From Antarcticimicrobium sediminis (GTDB lineage Bacteria; Pseudomonadota; Alphaproteobacteria; Rhodobacterales; Rhodobacteraceae): DNA of 64,000 nt. The notes beneath the pieces are model-generated. The model did not search any database and was not told where the DNA came from. It saw only the letters and a program-made list of their open reading frames with translations. The position numbers and the translations under genes are program-made. Below are positions 53,757 through 62,769 of the stretch, piece by piece (the first letter of the stretch is position 1; the number at the start of each line of letters is the position of its first letter). Location: the NCBI RefSeq assembly GCF_004348975.1, contig NZ_SMFP01000005.1:1-64000 (forward strand). The letters are read 5' to 3'.

Positions 53757-54490
53757 GCCAATTCGTCCACGGTCTGCGGAAAGATCATCTGGAACCCTTC
53801 AGCATAGCGGCAGTTGCGCCCGCCCGCCTGACCGCCCGAGTTGCGGCGGAAATGGTTACCGCGGTTCTCGGCCACGTTGGTATAGAAATCCCACAGGTGC
53901 TCCTGCCCCTGCATGCATTCGATCGCCGCGCGCTTCTTGTCCCAGACCGGCGTGATGTCGAGAAAGACGTTGGGCTTCCATTCCATCTGCTCGGTCTGGT
54001 GCGGCTCGAACAGATAGAGCTGCGGCGCGCCCAGAACCTTTTGCCCCGGATTGTGGCCCCAGGCTTGCGCGATCATCCGGCATTCCAACGCGAATTGCGT
54101 CGTGTTCATGTGGTCGGTGTTATAGGGATCCCACTTGGAATGGCTCATCATCCACTTGGGCTGCACCTCGCGGATGATATCCACCATCTGCTCCTGCGCA
54201 TCGCGATCCAGCCGCAACGGATAGTCGCCCAGATCGAGAAACCGGATATCGTTGACACCCAGCGCGGTGGCGGCATTGCTGGCCTCTTCGCGCCGCGCCT
54301 CCTTCACCCGCTCCAGCGTCATGCCCTCCTGTTTCCACAGCTTGGCGCTCTCGCCGCGCTCGCCATAGGACAGGCAGGCCACCGTCACCTCGTATCCCTT
54401 TTCCTGATGCAGCGCGATCGCACCGCCGCAGCGCCAGACAAAGTCGGCGGCGTGGGCGCTGATCACCAGAGCGGTCTTCTTGTCGGTCAT
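53753..54490 (-). CDS. galB: 4-oxalomesaconate hydratase (PIG-L family)
   Basis: This 245-residue zinc enzyme of the LmbE/PIG-L fold has the N-terminal metal motif [13 protein letters not shown] (the AHPDD-like site), [17 protein letters not shown] (His ligands) and [17 protein letters not shown]. This version is typical of GalB rather than LigJ. It hydrates 4-oxalomesaconate to the aldolase substrate. The ATG at 54490 ([14 protein letters not shown]) follows a GGGAGGGA site. It is first in galB-galC-galD. Confidence 0.9.
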   Translation of the reverse strand: MTDKKTALVISAHAADFVWRCGGAIALHQEKGYEVTVACLSYGERGESAKLWKQEGMTLERVKEARREEASNAATALGVNDIRFLDLGDYPLRLDRDAQEQMVDIIREVQPKWMMSHSKWDPYNTDHMNTTQFALECRMIAQAWGHNPGQKVLGAPQLYLFEPHQTEQMEWKPNVFLDITPVWDKKRAAIECMQGQEHLWDFYTNVAENRGNHFRRNSGGQAGGRNCRYAEGFQMIFPQTVDELA

Positions 54491-54810
54491 GGGGGTCCCT
54501 CCCGGCACGGTTTCAGTTGCATTCTGGTTACGGCGGACGGCAGGCCAAGACCATTCCATTTCCCCTGCGTCGTGATAGGTTTTTGCTATAGCAGACGACG
54601 GTTCGGTGATTTTCACCCATCCCTTTTGCACTGCCTCAAGACCAGCCATGCGTCTGGCGCAGCCCTGCTTTTCACCGGAAATGGGGTGGTTTGTCGAAGG
54701 TTCTTCGGGTGTTACACTGCTCCGAATGGTCCTTGGCGGGGCGAATGCCACACAGCGTTTGGTTCGCCGGTGACGACCGTGATGGATGGCGACACAGGAG
54801 TACAGCAAAC
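54491..54810. promoter_or_regulatory. divergent promoter region of galB and the NAD(P)-binding gene
   Basis: This 320-base gap has no gene. A TATAGC element near 54590 with a T-run, and a GGTGA-TTT-TCACC dyad near 54605, could be a promoter and operator. No regulator gene is adjacent. Confidence 0.4.
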
Positions 54811-55569
54811 ATGAGCCGCATCGGATTTCTTGGAACCGGACAGATCGCAGCGCCGATGGCGCGGTTCCTTGCCCGCACAGGCCATGATATCCTTGTCTCC
54901 GAGCGCAACGCCGCGCTTGCTGCCGCGCTCGCGGACGAGCATGGCGCGCTGGTCGTTCCCAATCAGGATGTGCTGGATCGCTCTGAAATCGTGTTCCTGT
55001 GCCTGCGCCCGCAGATCGCGCCCGAGATCATCGCCGGGCTGACGCTGCGCCCGGATCATCGCATCGTCTCGGTGATGGCCGGAATCTCGCTGGCCGATTT
55101 GCGCGACCTTTGCGCGCCGGCCACGGACATCACCATGACCATTCCTCTGGGCTTTCTTGAACAGGGCGGCTGCCCTCTGCCCGCCTTTCCCAACGCCGAG
55201 TTGATGTATCGACTTTTTGCGCCGGAAAACCCGGTGATCGCGGTGGCCGATGAAGGCACCTTCAACAAGCATTTCGCGATTTGCGCGATGGTCCCCGGCC
55301 TGCTTGATCTGATGGCCGGCAGCGCGGAGTGGCTGGCGGCGGATACCGGCGACCGGGACGGCGCCGAGTTTTATACCACACAGCTTTTCTCGGGCTTTCT
55401 GGCCGCCATGGGGCGCGAGCCCGGTGCGCTTGCCGAGGCGCGCGATGCATTGGCGACCGAGGGCACGATCAGCCTGCAAATGATCGAGGCGCTGCGTGCG
55501 GGCGGCGTAGGGGAGACCTTGCTTGCAACGCTGGAGGCGATCGGCGCGCGCTTGATCCCGACCTCCTGA
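54811..55569 (+). CDS. NAD(P)-binding oxidoreductase (pyrroline-5-carboxylate-reductase-like)
   Basis: This 252-residue protein has an N-terminal Rossmann fold (GFLGTGQIAAPMARFLARTGHDILVSERN) and the P5CR-like region EIVFLCLRPQIAPEIIAGLTLRPDHRIVSVMAGISL. The C-terminal helical domain is diverged from ProC (no clear GSGPAY motif), so it is unlikely to be proline biosynthesis. An AGGAG site lies ten bases before the ATG. It is divergent from galB and may belong to the same aromatic pathway. Confidence 0.8.
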   Translation: MSRIGFLGTGQIAAPMARFLARTGHDILVSERNAALAAALADEHGALVVPNQDVLDRSEIVFLCLRPQIAPEIIAGLTLRPDHRIVSVMAGISLADLRDLCAPATDITMTIPLGFLEQGGCPLPAFPNAELMYRLFAPENPVIAVADEGTFNKHFAICAMVPGLLDLMAGSAEWLAADTGDRDGAEFYTTQLFSGFLAAMGREPGALAEARDALATEGTISLQMIEALRAGGVGETLLATLEAIGARLIPTS

Positions 55570-55831
55570 GCCGGGGCCGCTTCCCCACTCCCCCGTCCTG
55601 TTCGCCTGCCCATGCCCCTTGCGATACCCTTCCGACAAGCGTCCGGGTCTGCTGCTGGGGTCGGGTGTTGGGGGCTGGCGCCCGTGTCTGGGCAGGAATC
55701 CGCGCAGATCACACCGGTTTGGCAGAAACTCGCGCAGAAAATTCCACACGGGCTGCGATGGGTTGAGGCAACGGCGCGTCCGCGCAACAAGGGCAGGGTT
55801 GAGGTTTCGTTTATCAGAGCAGGAATTGCCC

Positions 55832-56740
55832 ATGCTGTTTCCGTCGATGCTGCGGCTTGCCGCGGCCCCCGTTTTGGGGGCTGCTTTGGTCGCCCTCGCT
55901 CCGATCCCGTCCGCCCATGCCGCCACTGAAGCCCGTGCCGTGAGCGCAAGCTGCGCAGCCCCGCTTTCGCGGGAAATGCCGCAGCGGACCTCGCGCGCGC
56001 CTTCGGGCAGTGCGGTGATGAAACAGCTCATGTCCGCCAGTGGGCCGGCGCGCGACAAGGCCATCGTCGATCAGGTGTTGTCGGGCAACCTGCCCGCGTT
56101 CCTGCGCGATCTGACCCCGGTGACCCTGGCCGGCAAGCTGGCCGATGGGGCGCAGGTTATGATCACCATCTGCGTCACGCCCGATTACCTTTCGGTCGGC
56201 AATGACCGTGATTTCGTGCGGGTGCCGATGGGGCTTGCCGGTGCCGCCCGCGTGGCAAGCGAGATGGGATTCCTGTTGCCGACCACCAAGATGGTCGATG
56301 CGATCTATCGTCAGGCCAAGGTGCATGTGGCCCCCAGCCCGATGACCCCGGGAAGCCAGATGAGTTCGACCGCCTATCTTGTCGAACATGATCACACCGT
56401 GGCGCGCCAGCGCGCCCGGATCAGCGGGGAGCCCGCCGCGCTGACCGCCGGGCAGAAGAAAGATATCGTGCTGACCAACCGGCTGCTGTCCAAACCGGGG
56501 CGCGTTGCGATCTATGGCTGGCACCGGATCAACGGCAAGCCGATCCAACCGCTCAGCACCGTGCATGGGGCGTCCTATGCCGACTACAGCCACGGCGTGC
56601 GGTTGGTCAGCCGCACCGCTTTTGTCAACGGCAAGCAAGTGTCGCTGTCGGACATCATGCAAGACCGCGACCTGTCGCGGATCGTCAGCGGCGAAGGCCC
56701 GATCGGCAATGCAGAACGGCTGCTCGCCAGCCTGTACTGA
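55832..56740 (+). CDS. exported protein of unknown function
   Basis: This 302-residue protein has a signal peptide (about 1-31, ending PIPSAHA). The mature part contains VMITICVTPDYLSVGNDRDFVRVPMGLAGAARVASEMGF, which reads as a compact domain, and later GWHRINGKPIQPLSTVHGASYADYSHGVRLVSRTAFVNG. The His and Asp residues in this last segment (GWHR, DYSHG) suggest a hydrolase or peptidoglycan-like active site, but no family was recognised. GCAGGAAT precedes the ATG by about six bases. It has its own terminator. Confidence 0.75.
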   Translation: MLFPSMLRLAAAPVLGAALVALAPIPSAHAATEARAVSASCAAPLSREMPQRTSRAPSGSAVMKQLMSASGPARDKAIVDQVLSGNLPAFLRDLTPVTLAGKLADGAQVMITICVTPDYLSVGNDRDFVRVPMGLAGAARVASEMGFLLPTTKMVDAIYRQAKVHVAPSPMTPGSQMSSTAYLVEHDHTVARQRARISGEPAALTAGQKKDIVLTNRLLSKPGRVAIYGWHRINGKPIQPLSTVHGASYADYSHGVRLVSRTAFVNGKQVSLSDIMQDRDLSRIVSGEGPIGNAERLLASLY

Positions 56741-56758
56741 AGACGACAACGTTCAATG

Positions 56759-56787
56759 AAAACGGGCGCTCAGTGAGCGCCCGTTTT
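56759..56787 (+). terminator. intrinsic terminator of the exported protein gene
   Basis: A 13-bp stem AAAACGGGCGCTC / GAGCGCCCGTTTT has a 3-base loop. It works on both strands, also for the minus-strand SUMF1 gene. Confidence 0.88.
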
Positions 56788-56844
56788 CTGTTTCAGATCG
56801 CGGTCTTGGGAGACATGCGGGGCCGTGCGTGTCGACCCCGCCGG

Positions 56845-57822
56845 TCACTTGATCGTTTTGCAGCAGCGAAATCCCAAGTGGTAATTTTCATGGCTCGCCG
56901 TGCTCATCACCCGGGTGCCATGCCAATAGGGTGCCCGCCAACGGCACCAATCGGGGTGGGCGCGGTACTTGTCCCAAATGAACCAACTGCCTTTCATTTC
57001 GGTCACGCCCAGCTTGGTACTGCCCCGGCTCGACATCTGGTCGGGCGCCATCGGCAGGTTCATATGCTCGGCCGCGTTGCCGTGCTGGTCATAGACCCCC
57101 AGCTTGCTGACGCAGCCGGGAAAGGCCCCGGTGGGATAGGTGTTGGAGCCGCAGGAATTATAGCCACCGCCACCGCAAGACGCGCTCTTGGTGCTGTTCT
57201 GGGCGCAGATTCCGCGTTGAAAGGCGGGCCCATAGGCCCAACTGGCACTGGCCGCATATTTTCCGTTGTGGATCGAACGCATCGCCGCGACCGACCCCGC
57301 GCCAAAGGGGTAATCGGGCGGCTCCAGCGCTCCGGCGCAGGCGCCTTCCCATTCATGCGCATCGCACAGCCGCTTGCCCACGGCGGCGCAAACCTCGGCG
57401 GCCTCCTTGGCCTTTACCCAGACCACCGGATAGGTGCAGGGAATATTGGGAAACTCGAACTGATCAATACAGGCGCGGGCATCGCTGGCGTTCTCAATGC
57501 GCGGATCATACAGCGGCGCCATGTACTTGTCGCCGCAGATCCGGGTGTTGCGAGCGTTGTCATAACCGCTCGAGGGGCTGCGCGCGCGGCATTGCTCCGG
57601 CGTCATCGGGTGGCGGGTGATCTTGGGGTTGCCCTGCCCCATGAAACCGGACCGGGCAAAGATCTTTTGCACCCGGTCCATCTGTGCCGAGGACAGGCGA
57701 TGCACCTGTTCCAATTGCTGAAACAGCACCGCGTTGGCCTGTTGCAATGTGGTCTGGGCGGCTGCGGGGGCGGTGAACCCGGCCAGCGCGATCATCCCGG
57801 CGGCAAGTGTTGAGCGGATCAT
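56845..57822 (-). CDS. exported SUMF1 (formylglycine-generating-enzyme-like) domain protein
   Basis: This 325-residue exported protein has a signal peptide (about 1-22, ending APAAA) and a SUMF1/C-lectin-type fold. Family features are YPVVWVKAKEAAEVCAAVGKRLCDAHEWEGACAG, YDQHGNAAEHMNLPMAPDQ, and the C-terminal NYHLGFRCCKTIK. It has about 12 Cys in the mature part, many in pairs, suggesting disulfides. Its role need not be sulfatase activation, since many SUMF1 proteins bind sugars or phosphate groups instead. It starts two bases after the stop of the 572-residue exported protein, so the two are made together. Confidence 0.85.
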   Translation of the reverse strand: MIRSTLAAGMIALAGFTAPAAAQTTLQQANAVLFQQLEQVHRLSSAQMDRVQKIFARSGFMGQGNPKITRHPMTPEQCRARSPSSGYDNARNTRICGDKYMAPLYDPRIENASDARACIDQFEFPNIPCTYPVVWVKAKEAAEVCAAVGKRLCDAHEWEGACAGALEPPDYPFGAGSVAAMRSIHNGKYAASASWAYGPAFQRGICAQNSTKSASCGGGGYNSCGSNTYPTGAFPGCVSKLGVYDQHGNAAEHMNLPMAPDQMSSRGSTKLGVTEMKGSWFIWDKYRAHPDWCRWRAPYWHGTRVMSTASHENYHLGFRCCKTIK

Positions 57823-57824
57823 GT

Positions 57825-59543
57825 CTATGGCTCCTTTCGGGTCAGATAGAACAGGTCGCGATTGTCGGCAAAGCCAATGAACCGCGGCAGGATGGTGCCA
57901 TCGCGCATCTTCTTCTCGATCAGCGCCATGCCCGGCACCAGATGCTCCACATGGACCTGACCGCCCTGGCGCGCATAGACCGCGAGATAGGTGTGCTCGA
58001 GCGCGTTCATGTCCAGCAACATGGCATAGTCACAGCCATAGGCCTGAAAGGTGCGCGCCATGGCCGAGGGCGTCGCGGTCGAGAAATAGCCATAGATCAG
58101 ATAGCGGGTGCCCTGTGCACGCGCCATGCAGGCCCCGGCGCGCAGGGTGCGCAGTTCGGCCTTGGCCGACCCCGACCAATTGCCCGGCCCCCATTTTGTC
58201 ACCCGGTCGCCCGGAATGCCCATGCCGGTTTCGGGGTCGGTCTCAAGGATCGGCACACCATTCTGACGGGCAAAGCGGATCTGTGGCAGCAAGGCGTCGT
58301 CCGCTGCCGTCCAGGTGTTCATATGCACACTGCCGTCGGTCAGTTCAAACAGCGTCGAAAGCCCCGGCCAGAGCTTGCTGAGCACGACGCCCTTTTCAAC
58401 GAACCCATAGTGATGACCATAGTTGAACCCGGCCATGTCGCCATATTTGAACGCCCCATGCTGGCGCTTGAAGCCGGCGGTAAAGGTGGCCACGGCCTTG
58501 TTGGCGATCTCGGGATTGACCATGCCCAGCATCACCAGCGGATCGGGGCGGCTTACCCCATCCGGTCCCGGCAGGCCCTTGGGGCGCGCGTTCCACGACG
58601 GGCGCGGCGACCAGCCCAACGAGGGATGATCGGTGCCCACTGCATAACCAATGTCGAATTGCCCCATATCGAAGCCGATCATATAGCCGGTGGCGCGCGC
58701 CTCGATCCCGTCAAGCCGGTTCGCCGTGCCCGGCCCCTGCATCACCGCATCCGCGACATAGCGGGGCTGGAACGTGCTGGCGAACACGCCGGGTACACCG
58801 GTGACGGGATACCACGCCCCGACCGCCATCCGCCTTGGGTCCCCCCCCTTGATCGCCATATCCAGCAGCGTCGCGATCACCGGCCGCTCGCCAGACTCGA
58901 AATTGGTCAGCATCGGCGCAGGGCCGGCCGCCGGCCCGGTCGCGATCTGCCCAACCGCATCGCCGGTCTCCAACTGCGAATCCTTGAAGAAATTGTCACG
59001 TACGAATCGCACGATATTCTCGCCGCCCCAGACATTGTCGCGCAGAAACTCTGCGGTGGCCTCCAGCGTGGTGTACGCGCCGCTGATCTTGTTGCGCAGA
59101 TACAGCTTGCCGTCACAGATCGGCGCATAGCCAAGCCCGGTCTGGCGCGCCTTGACCAACGCCTCATCGGCCCAAGGGCGGCAGCGGATCCCATCCACCA
59201 GCAGCGCCGGACCGTTCAGATCCAGAGTCACCTGCCGCGTTCCGGGCGCGGGGTTCTCCAGATGATAGCTGACCGGCGCCTGTTTCGCGCCCGCGCGCGT
59301 TTGCAGCAGGAACCACGCCCCCACCTTCGGGCTGAGATCGATCAAGGTGATCTCAAGCCCGGTCGCCTCATCCACTGCCGTCACAGTCGTGCGGAACGGT
59401 TGCAGATCCAGAATCGTCTTGGCCCGCACGGCATCATAGGCGGCGCGCTGCGCGGCCAGCGTGTCAGCCGTTTGCGCCTGCACCGTACCCGCCAGCAGCA
59501 ACGCCGTTGCCACTCCGCCAAGACCTTGTGTAACCCGTCGCAT
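57825..59543 (-). CDS. large exported protein, possibly phosphodiester-glycosidase-like
   Basis: This 572-residue exported protein has a signal peptide at about 1-22 (ending GTVQAQ). No family could be named with certainty. The middle part has GVFASTFQPRYVADAVMQGPG. The C-terminal part has TRYLIYGYFSTATPSAMARTF followed by CDYAMLLDMNALEHTYL, arranged like the last block of NAGPA-type phosphodiester glycosidases but without their LDGGGSS. That similarity is tentative. It lies 20 bases after the epimerase gene and directly before the SUMF1 gene on the same strand. The ATG at 59543 starts the signal peptide. Confidence 0.7.
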   Translation of the reverse strand: MRRVTQGLGGVATALLLAGTVQAQTADTLAAQRAAYDAVRAKTILDLQPFRTTVTAVDEATGLEITLIDLSPKVGAWFLLQTRAGAKQAPVSYHLENPAPGTRQVTLDLNGPALLVDGIRCRPWADEALVKARQTGLGYAPICDGKLYLRNKISGAYTTLEATAEFLRDNVWGGENIVRFVRDNFFKDSQLETGDAVGQIATGPAAGPAPMLTNFESGERPVIATLLDMAIKGGDPRRMAVGAWYPVTGVPGVFASTFQPRYVADAVMQGPGTANRLDGIEARATGYMIGFDMGQFDIGYAVGTDHPSLGWSPRPSWNARPKGLPGPDGVSRPDPLVMLGMVNPEIANKAVATFTAGFKRQHGAFKYGDMAGFNYGHHYGFVEKGVVLSKLWPGLSTLFELTDGSVHMNTWTAADDALLPQIRFARQNGVPILETDPETGMGIPGDRVTKWGPGNWSGSAKAELRTLRAGACMARAQGTRYLIYGYFSTATPSAMARTFQAYGCDYAMLLDMNALEHTYLAVYARQGGQVHVEHLVPGMALIEKKMRDGTILPRFIGFADNRDLFYLTRKEP

Positions 59544-59563
59544 CAAGCCCCTCCCCCCAGATA

Positions 59564-60607
59564 TCATAGCACCAGCCGGATCAGTTTCAGTGCGCCTTTC
59601 TTCCACGGCACACGGTGCGAAACCCCCGCATGTGTCGATATCCGACCATGATTTTCAACATACCAGTCATAGTTGCGCACCAGCGCCTCTTCGTTGGAAT
59701 GCTCAGGCGCAAAGCCCAGCCGCGTGGTGATCTTGTCGATGCTGACGAAACTGTCGGTGGCGGCGGTCTCATAGATCCACTTGTACAGCGGCGAGAGATG
59801 CAGCGCCTCCAGCACGCGCAAGATCGCGATCGCGGGGCCGACAGGAAAGCCGATGATGCGCTTGCCATGCCCGGCCCGGTCCAGCACCGCCTGAAAACTG
59901 TCGCGCAGGCTGCCATAGCGCGCCGCGCCGACGTTGAACGTGTCGTTCACCGCCGCCTTGTCGCCGGTCGCGCACAGGTAAACCGCTTGGCACAGGTCTT
60001 CGACATCCATCAGCTGATAGATATTGTCGCCCTTGCCCAGAACCGGAAAATTATGCCCGTCATAGGCAAAATCATACAGCAGTTCGAACGCGCCCAGCCG
60101 CTCCGGCCCGACAAAGGATTTCGGCCGCAGGATCGGCAGGCACAGGCCGCGGGCACGGAAATCGGCGCACAGATGTTCGGCCTCGACCTTGGATTCGCCA
60201 TAGGGGCCGACGCCGTGCATCGCATCGTCCTCGGTCAGCGGATGGTGATCGGGAATGCCATAGACCGCCGTACTGGAAATATGGATATAGCGATCAATCC
60301 CCATCTCTTGCGCGGTTTCCATCAGCGACAGCGCACCGCCCACATTGGTTGAATGGATCTCGGCCGGGTCGGCCAGCGGCAGCGCCGCAGCACAATGAAC
60401 CACCACGTCGATCCCATCAAAGGCGCGCGGGTGCAATCCCTTTTCACGGATATCGCCCTGCAGCACATCCACCCGGTCAGCCTCGGGATAGGCGAAGGGC
60501 GCAATGTCATAGCTGCGCACCTCGTGCCCACGCTCCAACAGATAGCGGATCAGGTTGATTCCCATGAACCCTGCCCCGCCGGTCACGAGAAATCGTTGCT
60601 TTGTCAT
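59564..60607 (-). CDS. NAD-dependent epimerase/dehydratase
   Basis: This 347-residue extended SDR enzyme has the NAD site VTGGAGFMGINLIRYLLERGHEV at the N-terminus, an ISSTAVYG strand, and the catalytic YGESK (Tyr-X-X-X-Lys) with upstream Ser. Substrates of such enzymes are NDP-sugars or sugar lipids. The C-terminal part is longer than in GalE. It is first of a three-gene run with the two exported proteins, and is divergent from the HAD-UbiA fusion across 207 bases. It may supply or modify the sugar carried by the prenyl lipid. Confidence 0.88.
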   Translation of the reverse strand: MTKQRFLVTGGAGFMGINLIRYLLERGHEVRSYDIAPFAYPEADRVDVLQGDIREKGLHPRAFDGIDVVVHCAAALPLADPAEIHSTNVGGALSLMETAQEMGIDRYIHISSTAVYGIPDHHPLTEDDAMHGVGPYGESKVEAEHLCADFRARGLCLPILRPKSFVGPERLGAFELLYDFAYDGHNFPVLGKGDNIYQLMDVEDLCQAVYLCATGDKAAVNDTFNVGAARYGSLRDSFQAVLDRAGHGKRIIGFPVGPAIAILRVLEALHLSPLYKWIYETAATDSFVSIDKITTRLGFAPEHSNEEALVRNYDWYVENHGRISTHAGVSHRVPWKKGALKLIRLVL

Positions 60608-60814
60608 GGTATTTCATCCTTCCTTTCGCCGTAGCAGAGCCATCGCTAACGGTGTCGCCATCCTGCGGTCAACGTGGACTCGTGGATATGACCTGTGTCA
60701 AGTGAGAGGGGTTCCCCCTGCGGTAGAGTTTTTCCTATATCATAAATGCCGCAGGCAACTGCCTTATACACTGCAAAAACAAAACGCTGCGAAGCCAGAA
60801 AAAAGAAAAGGCGC

Positions 60815-62248
60815 ATGACCGAGCCGACCCAGACCGAGAGCCCCGACACAACGCCCCTGATCCTGGATGTAGACGGGACACTGTTGCGCACAGATATGCT
60901 TTACGAAAGCCTCTGGGCGGCGGCGGGGCGCAATATCGCCGCAACGCTGAAAACATGCGTCACACAGTGGCGCGCGCCCAATCTGCTCAAACATGCGCTG
61001 TGCGAGATCGCGGCGCCGAATGTGGCGCTGTTGCCGCTGCGCCCGGCGGTTCTGGATCTGGCCGATGCGGCGCGGCAGGCGGGCCGCGCTGTCCATCTCG
61101 CCTCGGGCTCCGATCAGGCGCTGGTCGAGGCGGTGGCGCAGCGGCTTGATCTGCCGGGCCCGCATTTCGGCTCGGACGCAACGCGCAACCTGACCGAACA
61201 GAGCAAGGCGCAGATGCTGGTGGAGCGCTTTGGCGAAGGTGGCTTCGATTATGTCGGCAATTCCAACGCCGACCTGCCGGTCTGGAGCAAGGCGCGCCGG
61301 ATCATCGCGGTTTCGCCGGGGGGCACACTGCGCCACCGGCTGGAGGCGATGGGCAAGCCGCTGGAGGTCGTCGAGGATCGCAGCGACCCGTTCGCGCTTT
61401 TGCGCGAGATGCGCCCGCATCAATGGATCAAGAACTTGCTGTTGTTCCTGCCCCTGCTGGTGGCACATGAATTTGGCCTGTCGGTGTTTCTGGCTGCACT
61501 GATGGCGGCGGCGGCGTTCAGTATCGGCGCCTCGGCGATCTATATTCTCAATGATCTGCTGGATCTGGAGTCCGACCGGCTGCACCCGGAAAAGCGCAAC
61601 CGCCCGATTGCCTCTGGCGCGTTACAGATCCGCAACGCCATGATTGCCAGCGCCGGGCTGGTTGTACTGGCCTTGACCTCGGCTTGGCTGGTTGGACCGC
61701 CGGTGGCGGCGCTGACCTTGCTGTATATGTTGACCAGCCTGACCTATTCGTTCTGGCTCAAGAAACGGCGCTGGATCGACCTTGCCAGTCTCGCGTTCAT
61801 GTTCCTGTTGCGGGTGCTGACCGGGGCGGTCGCGGCACAGATCGCGGTTCCGGGCGTGGTGATGGCCTTCGTCTTCGTCGTGTTTTTCACGCTGGCTTGC
61901 GTCAAACGGATGACCGCGCTTGCCCGAGATGTGGATCATGGCAAGCTGCCGGGGCGCGGCTATGGGGCGGATGATTTCCGCGCGCTGAAAGTCTTGGCCG
62001 CCGCCGGGATCGTGCTAAGCGCGGCGGCGTTTCTGCTCTACGCCTTCAGCGGGCATTCGGGCGGGCTGTACGGGTCACAGATGATTTTTGCCGCCACAGT
62101 CCTGCCGCTGACCCTCTGGCTGTTCCGGGTTGTCCGGCTCAGCGAGTTGGGGCGCGAGGATTACGACCCGATCCAATTCGTGACCCATGACCGCATCGGC
62201 CTGATGATCATGGTGATTGGTGTCGCTCTGGTGATCTTGTCGCTGTAA
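60815..62248 (+). CDS. HAD-phosphatase / UbiA prenyltransferase fusion protein
   Basis: This 477-residue two-domain protein has a cytoplasmic HAD domain (about 1-195) with motif I LILDVDGTLLRTD and later FDYVGNSNADLPVW. A UbiA membrane domain (about 205-477) follows with the first Asp motif YILNDLLDLESDRLHPEKRNRPIASG and a further Asp-rich loop VKRMTALARDVDHG. Relatives include the mycobacterial phosphoribosyl-prenyl transferase (DPPR synthase), which moves phosphoribose to decaprenyl phosphate. The fused HAD would remove the 5-phosphate. The ATG at 60815 follows AAAAGG. With GtrA nearby it suggests a polyprenyl-sugar route. Confidence 0.88.
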   Translation: MTEPTQTESPDTTPLILDVDGTLLRTDMLYESLWAAAGRNIAATLKTCVTQWRAPNLLKHALCEIAAPNVALLPLRPAVLDLADAARQAGRAVHLASGSDQALVEAVAQRLDLPGPHFGSDATRNLTEQSKAQMLVERFGEGGFDYVGNSNADLPVWSKARRIIAVSPGGTLRHRLEAMGKPLEVVEDRSDPFALLREMRPHQWIKNLLLFLPLLVAHEFGLSVFLAALMAAAAFSIGASAIYILNDLLDLESDRLHPEKRNRPIASGALQIRNAMIASAGLVVLALTSAWLVGPPVAALTLLYMLTSLTYSFWLKKRRWIDLASLAFMFLLRVLTGAVAAQIAVPGVVMAFVFVVFFTLACVKRMTALARDVDHGKLPGRGYGADDFRALKVLAAAGIVLSAAAFLLYAFSGHSGGLYGSQMIFAATVLPLTLWLFRVVRLSELGREDYDPIQFVTHDRIGLMIMVIGVALVILSL

Positions 62249-62258
62249 CGGGACAAAT

Positions 62259-62292
62259 CTTGCGCGGCGTCTTCGCCCGTGTGCCGCGCAAG
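62259..62292. terminator. hairpin between convergent ubiA and gtrA genes
   Basis: A 10-bp stem CTTGCGCGGC / GCCGCGCAAG has a 14-base loop. No T-run follows, so terminator strength is uncertain. Confidence 0.45.
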
Positions 62293-62316
62293 CTGTTTCC
62301 GATCGGGGCGCCCTGC

Positions 62317-62724
62317 TTAATCGCGGCGGAAAACAAAGCGTTTGTCCAGATTGTACTTGATCACATAACCCGCGCTCAGCCCCAGAACAGCGCCCAATTC
62401 ACGCATGTCCCGGGTTTGCCAGATCGCCCAGAACAGGCTTTCGACACCCCAGAACAGCGCCGTGGTCGCCACCCCGGTCAGGGTGTAAAGCGAAAAGGTG
62501 CGCGTTTCATCGCGTGCCGGGCGCAATGGGTCGTCAAAGATCCAGCGCTTGTCGAGGATGTATTTCACCACCAGCCCGATTCCGGTGCCACAGACCAGCG
62601 CCGCGATCAGACGCAGCTGCCCCGCGGGTAACAGCGCAAAGATCCCGCGTTGCGCCCCAAGGTTGGCCAGTGTCGCGATCACGGCGAACCCGGCATATCG
62701 TAGGATCAGACCTGTTGTGCCCAT
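62317..62724 (-). CDS. GtrA-family membrane protein
   Basis: This 135-residue inner-membrane protein has four helices and the GtrA signature (RYAGFAVIATLANLGAQRGIF, then YILDKRWIFDDP and IKYNLDKRFVFRRD). GtrA proteins are thought to flip prenyl-linked sugars across the membrane. It is convergent with the HAD-UbiA gene and probably works with it. Confidence 0.9.
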   Translation of the reverse strand: MGTTGLILRYAGFAVIATLANLGAQRGIFALLPAGQLRLIAALVCGTGIGLVVKYILDKRWIFDDPLRPARDETRTFSLYTLTGVATTALFWGVESLFWAIWQTRDMRELGAVLGLSAGYVIKYNLDKRFVFRRD

Positions 62725-62769
62725 CTGCGTCGCCCTGCCCGTCTCGATCCTGTTGCCCGGCTTAGCCGC

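Noticed and set aside
57807-59651. 614-codon plus-strand open frame
   Set aside because: Antisense to the 572-residue exported protein. The minus frame has a signal peptide, coupled neighbours and balanced composition; the plus frame has none of these.
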